Assembly: GCF_910592395.1 (NCBI RefSeq) | Contig: NC_088324.1 | Span: forward strand, 15,464,953-15,528,952 | Length of the DNA stretch: 64,000 nt | DNA from: Lineus longissimus | Taxonomy: Eukaryota; Nemertea; Pilidiophora; Heteronemertea; Lineidae | Direction of reading: 5' to 3' | Notes under the pieces: model-generated | Told to the model about the DNA's origin: nothing | Database searches by the model: none | Seen by the model: the letters and a program-made list of their open reading frames with translations, nothing else | Shown here: piece by piece, positions 14,851-25,882 of the stretch | Numbering within the stretch: the stretch's first letter is position 1 | Layout: every line of letters begins with the position of its first letter | Translations under genes and position numbers: made by a program

Positions 14851-15664
14851 GGTTGTTGCAGTAGGCCTATCTGCTGTCTCTTAAAATTGTGTTCTGATTT
14901 CATACAATCCCTTTATGAAAATAATCAGCTATTCACCATGTGAAAATGAGACACATTTTTCCTGAGACAAGGTCCACCCTGTTGAAACATGGTGCACTAC
15001 GTTCGGAGAGTACGCATCTAGATCAGATAGAGTACGCCTAGTAAAGGGTTATGGGTGGACTTGGTACACTTTGTAGCAACACTGCCATGGTGGCTATGAA
15101 GGGGAGGGCACATCTAGAAGACATGGGGCACCACGTAGAACCTGACACAATTGGGGTCAAGGCGCACCAAGTAGCGAAAAGGAACATCCATTACTGAGAG
15201 GGAAGGGCCAGGCCGGTCTACTGTCTCATTGGCAAAAGTCATTTCTGAAGAACACAGTCCTCCCCAGCAGATAAACAACATAGAGCCACGGTAAATCCAT
15301 ATGACATATAGTGTCACATCTTTACAAGTCTTCGTCACTGCCAAGTACCGCCATCTAAGCTAAGAAATTGGAACTAGGCATTTACGTAAAATTAAAAATA
15401 TCGCCCGTTTTTAGGGCGGGGGACGATTTGCAGCTGGAACCCCTGAACCAGCTCCCGCAGATCCGTCATTCATTGAGTCAAAGCAAATATGAACCTGGTT
15501 TAATCATGCGGTTTATCTTAACTATGCTATACCTATCAAGTTCTTTATATACCCGTCCGTTTCTTGCTGCATTCTTCCCATCGGGACGTCTTGTATACGT
15601 TTCATGTAGTACTACTGGTCCACGGCAGGGGAGCGAGGGAGGAATAGCTTCTCCGTCTTTCAAA

Positions 15665-16010
15665 GAAGGTTAGAGAAATGAGAAAGTCATAACAAGACTG
15701 AGTCGGCCAGCTTCGCCGTCTTGCCGGCACAGTGAGCGTATTGAGATAGTCACAACCAGACTAAATCGATCGGTCATTGCAGCTCCACCGTCTTGCCGAC
15801 ACGGTAAGAGATGATGCAAGACAGTCAGAACCACAAGCCGAATGGGACCTGGCTGCACTGCCGTCTTGCCCACACGATGTGGGGAGCCGATGTGACTGCC
15901 ATCAAGTCAGGCTCGACCCTGGCTGCGGGCCTGGCTGCTCATTTGTCAGGCCGACACGGCGACGGAGACTGCCAAAACCAGACCGAACGGTACCTCAACG
16001 GTAATGCACA
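15665..16010 (+). repeat. Degenerate copy of the 68-bp minisatellite family
   Basis: Four to five diverged units carry the same ordered blocks as the array at 36.3-37.0 kb: a GAGAtgA(g)ACAGTCA block, a CCAgaCCGAAT block, CCTGGCTGC, then CCACCGT.TTG.C.ACA. The block GAGATGATGCAAGACAGTCA followed by CCTGGCTGCAC and CCGTCTTGCC near 15807-15870 is the clearest match. Units here have drifted in length (about 65-75 bases). Open frames across it are repeat by-products. Confidence 0.65.
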
Positions 16011-16625
16011 AACCGTACCATCGTCTTATCTTGGACCGAAGTTCCGAAGTTCCGAAGTGTCGTATTGTCTATTTAAAATTGCCCGTTATCTCATCGCATG
16101 CCTTTGAAGTGATTCGTAATTAAGCTGGTTCTAGCAGTTTAGGTGTTTTTCACCATCTTACTATCATAGCCACCGCCCAATGTAACGTGATGCCGTAACG
16201 CATTCAATCGAATATGGTTGCTTGATTATAAACTTCAAAAGGAGTGGTAATTTCGGGTGTTGTTGGGTCATTCGCCCACGCCTGAAAATGGTAACAGTCC
16301 TAGCATTCTGAATGTCTACACAACGCTCATTCCAAAACATTGCCGCTTGGACAAGGAAAGTCCTGCCACAGTACGTCTACAGGCGATTCCTCTGATCCGC
16401 AGGAAACAATGTCCTCGGACCTCAGGAATCGCCCGGGGTCGTACAAGTATGTGAGTAGGCGCTATTAATCATGGAGACGAAAGGGCACTCAAATATCAGG
16501 ATGAATACGTGTAACAGTTTTAAATGCCCTAGCCGAGATAGAGTGTTCCGGGAAAGAATGATTGATTTGCGCTTGAAGGTCAAGAGTCTCAGTACACCCT
16601 CATTGAACTCTATTATCGAAGAGGG

Positions 16626-16633
16626 TATAAAAG
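16626..16633 (+). promoter_or_regulatory. Isolated TATA box (TATAAAAG)
   Basis: A strong TATAAAAG match sits in GC-balanced sequence 470 bases upstream of IMP3. No coding exon follows within the expected distance. It may be a relic promoter (for example of an LTR) or chance; IMP3 itself has a different, TATA-less start region. Confidence 0.25.
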
Positions 16634-17082
16634 CACCAGACCCTGGCCTATTCGAGCACTTGGCATTTGCGCTCGCATGTAATGAAGGAAGTTTCCATTC
16701 TATCCCCAGAGTTTCCTATTTGGAATGGTGACAGGGTAATATGAGATCGAGCCTAAATTGCTGGGCATCAATCCATCTTCCATACCGCTAGAGATATTAG
16801 GTGCTCTGAATTTGTTGCCCCTAAATCATTTAGTTTCTCATGTTTGTTTGAGCCAGCTAATTAAGTCCCATCTTATTGGTTTCCTTTACCCACCCGCCCC
16901 ACCCTTGGTGCCGCTGTCTCTCGTATTTCTTCTTACACTGAAGAAATGCTTGTTGCTCCCAATACTCCCTTGAGATGATAGTGGTCACTGAGGGTGTCGT
17001 GTTTCTCATGTCACTGGCCTAATTTTATCCTCCCATGTGCCTGTTCGCAGCGCCGCCGTGTGATAAACGGACGAATTACCGA

Positions 17083-17093
17083 GCGCCATTTTG
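17083..17093 (+). promoter_or_regulatory. YY1-like element at the IMP3 start
   Basis: GCGCCATTTTG ends 9 bases before the IMP3 start codon; its complement is CAAAATGGCGC, the classical YY1 core. YY1-type elements that overlap or follow the start site are typical of TATA-less housekeeping and ribosome-biogenesis genes. No TATA box lies within 100 bases. Confidence 0.5.
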
Positions 17094-17102
17094 TAAACAA
17101 GC

Positions 17103-20100
17103 ATGGTCAGAAAATTGAAATTTCATGAGAAGAAACTTCTCAAAAAAGTCGACTTTATATCATGGGATGTAGACAGAAACCTCCGTGAAGTGGCTGTGAT
17201 GCGCAAGTATTACATACAGCGCAGAGAGGACTACACAAAGTGCGTAAATCTTGAGTTTGACGCCGTTTTCTCCCACTTTTTTTTGCCTATTTTCACTATC
17301 ATGCTATTTAGCCTTAGCCCTACCCTTGGGCCTTACATAGTTACGGTCTTACCATGGCCATGGGATGGGTCCAGGGAACTACATAGTATGTTCAGGATTT
17401 TATCTATGGACGTGTTTCTATAATTTCAGGTACAACAAACTCTCTCGCCATGTGAGAGAGTTGGCGAGGAAGATCAGAGATTTGGAGCCAAAAGACCCAT
17501 ACAAGGCAGAGGCATCAAACCAATTGCTTGATAAACTGTAAGTCGGTTTTATTATTAATCATGATAAATACGTTTTGTATACATGTAGCATTAGTTCCAC
17601 AACCACCACCACGACCTATATATTACAAGGCAGCAGATATATCATCAGTGTTTGAAGGTTGATAAGGAATACCGACCAGGTGGATCACGGTGACCCTGAC
17701 CCTGACAGTTGCTTGTCATCATAAGGCCATATGAAATAAATTACCTGATTGCTCTTCCTTACCAAATGTCTTGTCAGCAGAAGTCAAAAGTGAAGTCGTG
17801 GTCTAAAATTAGTTCCCATGCCTGCTTCCTAGACCTTTCATCCTTGAGACTCCTACCATGGTGCTTTTCCCTTGGGCCAGTGTCCCTCAAGCAGCTGGTG
17901 GCTGTCAGGGCAGGCAGCCGTCCTCCACTGAGACCCTTGGGGATGATCTGTGTCCATGGTGTACCTCCCAGTCAGTGGACGTCGTTGGGACACCTGGTTC
18001 TTTGACTCGGATTATTTGGGCTGCAAGGACCCTTGTTATTTTTAAGGGTCTTTTTCTAGGTTTTCAATTGGGCTCATCACCTGCCTTTTATCTTTCCGAA
18101 GTTCGGGAGTTGAAGAATTTCAAATTGCAAATTGTTGTTTAGTCTTTATTAGCTGGAGCTGATTGTTGCTATTCGTAAAGGAGATAAACGAATCGAAGTT
18201 CAGGTTCAGTCAAACGTTTCTGGAACTTATGAAGAGGCAGGTCAATGACATTGACAATCAGACTTAATGTTGAAATCTCAAGTTGATCAAGCTGATGTTT
18301 TAAAAATGATGGGTTATCACTGTTTGATACAGGGGGCAACAGAATTGGTGTAAATTCCCACAGCTATAGGCCTTACCTTATTGATAATTTTATACATTTA
18401 ATTGACAAAAATGTAAAAAACTTTTCTTATCTGTTCAGATTGCTTTTTGCCTTGACCTTTGCTACAATTAGGGAGAGCAGATGCCATCTTCTTCACGCCT
18501 GGAAAAACATTCTTGAAAACTTGATAAATTACAATGCACACATGCTGTCTAAAAGTCTTGCAATCTTCCTTCTGAAACAGTAAGCCATGTTGCCACCGTT
18601 ATCGGAATTTGGGGCAAAGTGTGCGAGCCACGTGGCTATTCTCGTAAACCACAAAAGACAGGAATCTTGCATCCAAAAATAAACCTCAATGTCAAACTTC
18701 ACGAAGTCTCTGACTGTTCTTTTTTACTAGAATTAAATTGCTAGCCAGCTGCGATATTTTTGACAGGAGTCTTACACGTGCTTACTGTCTTCAAAGAGAA
18801 AGGCAAGGAAATAATCAAACAATTGCAGAATCAAGTTGAATAGGCGTCAACAATAGTTTCTTGAAAGAATATCGCTTCTCTTTTGGTCACATCCTATGAG
18901 TGGTTTTATCTATTGTAGTATTTTACCAAAATGGCCTCCTATTGTTGTTTTGTGCTTTTATAATCCCCTCGAGCTGGTATTGGGGGTTATCATTATCTTC
19001 ATCATCAGGGATCAACATATGCTGGCTCAGGGCTCAGGGGTTTGATATTGTTGGCCCTTGTTTGAAAGAAGGGCAGGTGGTTGGCTGAGATCATAAAACC
19101 TTAACGGAAACTTTTAAATCAAAGAAAAAAACCTGCTACTCCATGACCTTTGACTTCATCTTCAAGCTGCTGATGATGGTGGGGAGTAGCTCATTCCAGA
19201 AATTAACTTTCATAGAAAAGTTTGAAAAAATATTTCATTGGGGAGGTAATCTGAGAAAATGTCTTCATACTTCATTCTTCATGGCTGTGCCTGTCTTGAG
19301 AGCCCTTGGTGACAACTGCCAGACAGGTACAGGTTAACTGGGGTCAAGAGGCTGAGAGCTTGTTAGACTCACTTCAGGTATCATCTGTGATGTTTATTTG
19401 CTAACGAAAGGAGTTTTGTTAGCATTGTTTATATGGTGGAGATTTTCAGCGTGATTCAAGGAGGATGACATGTGCATTACCTCCGCTAGATTGTTCTTGC
19501 CCTGATTAAGAACAGAGTTGACTCAAAGACATGAAGATCATCTCCACTTTCTCTTGCAGTTATTCCATTGGTTTGATATCAGCAACGAAGAACTTAGAAA
19601 TAGCAGACAAAGTCTCTGCCTCGTCATTTTGCAGGTAAGATTTGCAAAGAGAACCTGAGCTTAGGAGGCCTCCTTTGATTTGTCATTCAACCAGACACTG
19701 GCCACAAGCTTCCAAATTGGACAGAAATGAAAAACTAACTTTGTGTATCATTTCGTTATTACTCTCTTTCCCAGGCGGCGTCTCCCAGTTATCATGGTGA
19801 AAAGTCAAATGGCCGAAACCTTAAAGGCTGCAGTCACGTTTATTGAACAAGGCCGTATCCTTTTTAAACACAAAATAGATCTGTAGAGATGACCTGATGG
19901 AGGAGTGGTGTTGTCTAATGGCGAGCCTCGGAATCCTCAGGCACCCATTTAGAGCCAGTGAAAAAAAGTTGAGACCGTCCATGTTGGGGGCACTGACTGC
20001 ACTGACAGCCATGGCAGTGGTCCACATGGCCTTGGTAGCAGACTCGTGAGTGTTATTGGTGCAACAACTGACGCAGTAAACAGTTCCTTAACCTTTTGCA

Positions 20101-20546
20101 AGATATACGCTGTGGTCCTGAAGTGGTGATGGACCCTGCTTTCCTTGTAACTAGGTAAGTCATTATCAAAGCATCTCATCTTATCCTGATAAGGCAAACA
20201 TATTTTGTCCCGAGCCCGGGGCTTGTCTGAACAACAGAGTAACATGGATTTCTTCTCCTTCTTGGAGTGACAGAATAAAGCGTACTTATATGAGCTTCGT
20301 GTTAGAGCATTAGTTAAAAGTTCTGTGTAGTTGGAATATTCAAGCACACTATCAGTTGAATCCTCAGTAACCATGCTGCCGCATTGCCGGAACATTGGCT
20401 CATACTGTAATTCCACATTCTCAATTCTGATTGTCTTGTATTGCAGGAATCTTGAAGACTTTGTGACATGGACAGACACATCGGCCATTAGGAAACATGT
20501 GTTGGAGTATAATGAAATAAGAGACGATTTTGATATGTTTGCGTAG
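17103..20546 (+). CDS. IMP3: U3 snoRNP protein IMP3
   Basis: Six exons join in phase to a 183-residue protein: 17103-17239, 17430-17537, 19560-19634, 19775-19854, 20103-20154 and 20447-20546. The product begins [18 protein letters not shown] and ends [11 protein letters not shown], colinear with human IMP3 (184 residues) throughout, including the [10 protein letters not shown] segment, ASSFCRRRLP and [21 protein letters not shown]3 belongs to the S4/uS4-like family; with IMP4 and MPP10 it binds U3 snoRNA in the nucleolar small-subunit processome and promotes U3 pairing with the pre-18S rRNA. The S4-like RNA-binding region covers about residues 105-170. The start codon is the first ATG, 9 bases after a YY1-like element. 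The 3' UTR probably runs to AATAAA signals at 21818 and 21831, where it meets the convergent minus-strand gene. Confidence 0.97.
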
Positions 20547-21494
20547 TGACTGATATTGAGTGGTCACACTGAGTAACACGGCGATGGACTACACTATACT
20601 GCTAGGAAGTCTTGTGTTTGTGTTGAACTGACTGAAGTTCAGTGGAGATAATGGTGGACCCTTACACTGCCACGGCAAAGTGCAGAGAATCTGATGTTTG
20701 TTGTGTATTTTGTATATCTATATCATAATACTATAAGGCGGCTCGCTAAAGTGCCATTTGGGGGTCGTGTTTCGTCTCGAAATTTTGCACGTTTGCAGGT
20801 GATATGTTATCCTGATGCAACGTCATGTTTATTTTCGGAAATTTACTTCAGCGGAGCAGTAATGAGGGATTTTTAATTGGACACGGTCAATTCTCCTTAT
20901 CACTCACGGAAGCCAAGCCATTGCTGTTCAGTTATGCAGGGGATTAATGAATCACCTGCACTCCCTGTGGGGTGACTAACACTACCTGTTGAACGGCTGG
21001 CTGTAGGGGGATGATTGGAACAGCCTGTACACGTGTTGACCTGCTGAACCAAGGTTAATGTTATTTTCAATCCACGATTGTAGGTCACCTGATCTTCGAG
21101 ATTTCGCGGGAAAGAAATTGTAAACAAACGCATGTGTGCAGTTCAAATGTAAACAAAAATGTATTTTGATACTTTTGGTTGCTGGACTTGGGTTTTCCCG
21201 CAGTAAGGAGCTGGGGTCAAATTGATGGTCTATCGTATATTGATACTGTATTAGCCAGAGCTAGCCCTTGATTATGAAGGGATTTTCAAATTAAGGTTAC
21301 AATGGTATGTTTATGTGCTCACCACAGCTTTCAAAACTTGATGTATCTGAAGAGGCACTCTGAACTTGGCATGGCCTTATCAAGGAGCTGCTCACGGTGC
21401 TGAACTTCTAGCTTGCCTGTCGACTAAGTGCCTTGCCCGAGATCATGCTACATGTAGGAGGAGCACGCATTTTAAAGTTTTAGTAGTGATAGTG

Positions 21495-21633
21495 CAATTG
21501 GTCCGAGCCATTTGGAGGCCGACATGTGAAGGCCTATCTGGGTTCTCCTTCATCTCCGTATAAAAAGGGGCATATTGCTGACTAAGGAACGAGGTATATT
21601 CACATTGCCTCATCATCTCATTCGGACCAATTG
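21495..21633. mobile_element. Possible 139-bp foldback or MITE-like element
   Basis: CAATTGGTCCGA (21495-21506) and TCGGACCAATTG (21622-21633) are perfect 12-base inverted repeats. Outside the arms I see no clear target-site duplication, so a transposon origin is only suggested. The element would be in the IMP3 3' region. Confidence 0.35.
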
Positions 21634-21814
21634 ATTTACTTTTATATGCACGCATACAGCACGCCACAGGGTCCGAGTCTGTGGACAAATGGTTGGTTTA
21701 ATTTGTCTCTTCGATATTGCTCCTTTGATATTGCATTATATTTTCATTGCAATTCAATCTATTCAAGGTATAGCCCATTTGAACCTGCCTGCGCCACGGG
21801 TACAATGCTAGTAT

Positions 21815-21836
21815 TTTAATAAAACAAAACAATAAA
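21815..21836. terminator. Overlapping convergent polyadenylation signals
   Basis: The plus strand carries AATAAA at 21818-21823 and 21831-21836 (for IMP3). The minus strand carries ATTAAA (complement of TTTAAT at 21815-21820), 56 bases after the stop codon of the convergent gene. The two 3' ends therefore probably meet or overlap here. Confidence 0.5.
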
Positions 21837-21875
21837 ATCTAAATCAGAGTTATTGGTTCTATCTTTGTTTCTTCA

Positions 21876-24825
21876 TCAGAATCTAGTATTCCAGTTTCCT
21901 CGCCAGGTAGCTGGGTTGGCACTGGTTGGCCCCTTGTGACAGGCTTGTCGGTGTTGTTGTACAAACTGCTCCATGTCTTTCTTGGCCTTCACCATCATCA
22001 TGCTGCAAGACAGAGTACCTCACAGTCAGGCATTCATTTGTCTAATATATTTTGACTTAAGACTGGAAAGGGAGATCACCTTTTTCCTTCATGTAATCCT
22101 TTCGTGATGATTATTAACTAAAGACAACTATGAAAGTTCACCACATATTTTGCTGACGTACGTACTTGAGTTCTGATAGATCTTTAGTTAGCTGTTTGAC
22201 CTTTGCTGTACCTTCCGTCTTCTGAGGTTGGATGGAACACTTCAGGGCTAGTCGTGTTGACTGAGTTGAGAGGGTACATCTTGGGGTAGAACGACCAGGT
22301 TGAGGAGGTGGCACACTGGAAAGGAGAACAGAATTCGGATTATTGCACATTACTGACATCTGGTTAGCTAAGAGAGAGAGAGATGAGATAGAGACAGCAT
22401 TGCAGACCCCTATAAATACCATTTCTGTTCTTCTATGGCCTGGTCCTCAAAGTCCATGAGCTGCGAGTCCGAGAGCCCCATCATCAGGTCATCCTCGATA
22501 GTTGTGATCGTCTTCATCTCCGTAACACACTGTCTCAAGACCGTGTCCTCCCTCGGCAATGTCTGGTCTTGCAGGGCGAGGTTGTCTTCCATTTCCTCCA
22601 AGGCTTCATCTAATGTCATTCCCTCCTCTCTCAGACTCTCCTTGTCACACGAATCTGTTTCCAACCTAGGCAGTACTAGTATACCCTGCTTCACCAAGTA
22701 ATCCTTCAAACCATCTGATTTTAATTTCATCTCATCAACCACATCCCTTGAAGATATCAATCCTAGTTTTTCAAGATTAGCCTCTTCTGTACTTCCACTC
22801 TGTTCTTCACTGGAATGACTTGCCGCTTCCTTTTCACTCAAAATTGTCTTGCCAGGAATCCCAGTTTTGTCCCCTGAAGCTCCAGAAAGAAGCTCATGGA
22901 CCCTATCCTTCAAATTCTTGGTAGGGAGTCTTTGAGGTGAGGCTGTATTCAGAACTGTTTCATCCATGCCATCCACGATGTCTCGCCCATTGTCATCTCC
23001 AGCTGCAAAGTCACAACCTACCAGAATCCCTGTCCCCATTTCCTCATCCATCATCTTCAGGACACTTTCCACAACATTGATTCGAAACTCTTCATCAGAA
23101 GATCCAACATCCAATGCAGAAGTTTTGTCCTCCCTGACTGGATATAAGCTCAATTTGTCCTGTGGCTCAAGCTGACCAATCATCTCCATTTCAGACCGAT
23201 CTGGACTTGTTTCATGGCCGTTTAAACCTAAACCTCTCAGTAATATCTCCTGACCCTTTGCCAAGACTGAATCAACCTCACATCCTTCCCCACCTGCTGG
23301 GTTCAGGTTCATCCTCCTTGGATGTTGTCCTTGCGACCGAAGGATACCAGCACTGTACCCCATTGGCTTTTCAACGGAGTCATTTCCCAGTAAAGACTCA
23401 GGCTGGCCTGTCATTATACCAATTGACTCTGCCATTTCAGCCTCTTGTGCTGGGTCCACATCAGGCACTACAGACTTGTCAATGTTTAGTTTACCTGCAA
23501 TGCCGAACACTGCTTCGTGGTTGAAATATGTTGTCTCAACAGACAATGTCTCTGGCACAACCAATGTCCCTGGTACACTCTTGGCTGCAAGAGCCTCATT
23601 CAAGCCAGAATTACCTACTTCTGATGCAGTATTACAAGCTCCTGTCTTGACCTCGTCCTCAGTCTCTTCAGCTGCCGTCACATCCTGAAGAACAACTTCA
23701 TACTCTACAGCACCCGGTCCTAAGTCTGATATTGTTGGGACATCCACACCCTTTTCAATTTCATCATCAGGCTTGTTCCATGTTGCGTCAGGCAACTTTT
23801 CTGCATTAGTCATCTCTGGAACCTGTGAGAGATCTTCTGAAATGTGAGATGTCTCCAGAGGCTGAGCGAGTTCTTCTGAAACGTGAGATGTCTCCAGAGG
23901 CTGAGCGAGTTCTTCTGAAATGTGAGATGTCTCCAGAGGCTGAGCGAGTTCTTCTGAAACATGAGACGTCTCCAGAGACAGTGAGAGATTTTCTGAAACA
24001 TGAGACGTCTCCAGAGACAGTGCGAGATCTTCTGAAACATGAGACGTCTCAAGAGGCTGTGACAGATCTTCTGAAGCAGGAAATGTCTCCGGTCGGTTCG
24101 TAGGCTGTCCGACGTCTTCTGCAATTGTCGGTAACTTCCGATCTTTTCCAACTGCTGCTTCAACTACAAGTAGCTTCTTATCAACCCCTTTGCCTTGAGC
24201 TACAGTTGGCTTCACCATAACTTTCTTCTTCAAGAACACCGGGATGAATTTTCCGCTGGTAGATTGTGACACTGGAAATGACTGTGACGCTGCAATAGGA
24301 CAGTCATGTTCCTTCCCTTGGGTATTTTTGTCCCCCAGATTCCCTGATACTGCAAGACAAGTCTCGTCACAAGATAACTTCTTCTTCTTAGGGACTTGTT
24401 GTTCTTCACAAGTTTCAATCTCTGGAAAGATATATTTAGTATAACTTACTTATACTGAACCATAATTTTACAACTATGCCTTATCTTTTATCTCAGTAAA
24501 AGTTATATGACATCTGCATTATACCTGAATTGAAATAAAGCTGGACTGAGTCAGTCTCCTCAAAAAAAGAAAGTCTCTTTAGTTTTGGATTATGAAGGGG
24601 ATACCTAGGAATTACATCAAGATTACATTGTCTGTGACTTCGTATACTGGATCTCTAAATTCTTCCTATCAAAGACAAGAGTTGGAAGAGAGAATCACTC
24701 AATCGGTTTTCACCCGACATCCTAGAAATTCATTGCGGGTGAATCATTGCCATCCTTTTCTCACCACTTTTAGCTTGTCGTTTTCCCTTCTTCACACCAG
24801 CAGCTTTTCCTTTGGGTCTTCCCAT
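21876..24825 (-). CDS. Acidic repeat-bearing protein of unknown function
   Basis: Four minus-strand exons join in phase to 779 residues: 24765-24825, 22420-24421, 22166-22315 and 21876-22002. The N-terminus MGRPKGKAAGVKKGKRQAKS is basic, with an AT-hook-like GRPKGK, followed by a second lysine cluster (VPKKKKL) that could be a nuclear signal. The 2-kb second exon encodes a low-complexity acidic region, probably disordered, with seven tandem 13-residue repeats (consensus SEELAQPLETSHV) at about residues 137-227. The last two exons encode a basic, possibly helical segment (KQLTKDLSEL, then VKAKKDMEQFVQQHRQ) ending TWRGNWNTRF. I do not recognise the family; a nuclear or chromatin role is only inferred from composition. 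The gene shares a 1.06-kb divergent promoter region with DHX9 and converges on IMP3. An alternative acceptor about 45 bases upstream of exon 3 fits the frame less well. Confidence 0.75.
23802..24074 (-). repeat. Coding 39-bp tandem repeat (7 units)
   Basis: Seven contiguous 39-base units encode 13-residue repeats with the core SE(E/D)L(A/S)QPLETSH(V/I). The units keep the reading frame and vary mostly at a few positions (QP versus LS, V versus I). There are no spacers, so this is an expanded coding repeat, not a CRISPR array. Confidence 0.9.
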
Positions 24826-25882
24826 GGCAACAGAAACAGTCCTAGAAAATTCCGAGAAAAACATATCAATAACTGAACATGCTGAGTGAACACCCTCCCA
24901 CTCGGAAATCGTAAGCGGTATACATGTAGCTCGTGGTCATGGATGGAGCCGGAGGTGGTCATTTTGAGAGGTCAAACTTTGATCGGACTCGATCAGGATT
25001 TCAGTCTGTTCAGCTTTCTGATCTAGGCCCATAGGCCTAGATTGTTATGATATATAAAATCATAACTGATCACAAGGTGTTCCCCTTGCCAACTATGCAG
25101 ATGCTAGAGCAGATTCGGACTATACATCAGATATATCAGGGATAATTTCTTTGTAAAAATCAAATTTACCGCCACGAAAACTTGACAATTTCTCAAGTTC
25201 TCGAGATCAACTACCTTATCCCTGCGGAAAAGATACCGCCATTTTGTCCAAAATTTTTACATTTTTACAAAAAAATTGAATAGTCCTAAGTAATCTTTTC
25301 ACAAATTAAGGTCTTTCATTCCTTGAAATACACAAATTAAACAATCTGCATGTTGCAAGAAAAAAATTGTATAAAATGTTAAATATTTGCAATAATTAGT
25401 TGCACTATTTTTATATCGGTACAACACAATATTTGATATGAGTTAACAGTCTATATACTCATACACCGTGAGGTCAGCGCGTGGTGTAACAGGGTTAAAA
25501 ATGAATTTTGGGAAGCGCTAACGAATCAACCCTAGAGTTAGGGTGGAAATATCCGGAAATATAGCGGTTGAATCTCACAGAAAATTGGCATCATTTTTAT
25601 CATTCTCTCCTTGTAAGACGTAGTTTTTTTACGTTTTGTTGACATCTCCCCATAGGTAATATTTCTTTGAACTGTTAGAACACTAGACTTGTTTATATTC
25701 TAATTGGTTTTAGCCGAAGTTGAAAAAAAATGTATTGTCCGAGAATAGATCACTTCCCTATTCATCATGAAATTCATGCATTGATCTCATTGTTATATCG
25801 TTGTTAACAGTTATGTTTTTTTCAGGTCTGTTTTTCTGTCTCATTTGGGCTTAGTGAGACAACTACTACATGATAACCCACC
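24826..25882. promoter_or_regulatory. Divergent promoter region, gene C and DHX9
   Basis: The two start codons lie head to head 1,057 bases apart. A YY1-like CCGCCATTTTG is at 25236-25246, about 650 bases before the DHX9 ATG. A TTTTTTTCAG acceptor at about 25824 suggests a DHX9 5' UTR intron whose first exon starts within this region. The rest is AT-rich and no coding exon is visible. A bidirectional promoter is inferred from the arrangement. Confidence 0.5.

Larger units (their letters stand above)
13933..17102. other. Intergenic block between the EGF gene and IMP3
   Basis: The left end contains the 5' UTR and promoter of the minus-strand EGF gene (within about 13933-14150). It then holds an imperfect repeat (14738-14850), a GC-richer degenerate minisatellite (15665-16010), and a well-formed TATAAAAG at 16626-16633 with no recognised gene immediately after it. 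Open frames at 15.4-16.7 kb look like no known protein. The last 70 bases are the IMP3 promoter. A remnant of a mobile element around the TATA box is possible, but I see no matching terminal repeats. Confidence 0.45.
20547..21875. other. IMP3 3' flank or long 3' UTR
   Basis: No protein-coding exon is visible. The stretch may be a 1.3-kb IMP3 3' UTR, because the first good AATAAA on the plus strand is at 21818. It contains 12-base perfect inverted arms (CAATTGGTCCGA at 21495-21506 and its complement at 21622-21633) that bound a 139-base possible foldback element. Confidence 0.5.

Noticed and set aside
16471-16731. 86-codon frame next to a TATA box, considered a small gene or LTR
   Set aside because: No terminal repeats, no known domain, and the ATG precedes the TATA box.
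19949-20488. 179-codon minus-strand frame across IMP3 exons 5 and 6
   Set aside because: It starts inside the IMP3 coding sequence in antisense, covers an intron without splice logic and resembles no family. It is a shadow of IMP3.
23802-24074. Regular repeats considered as a CRISPR array
   Set aside because: Units are contiguous, without spacers, and are translated in frame inside an exon. The DNA is eukaryotic.
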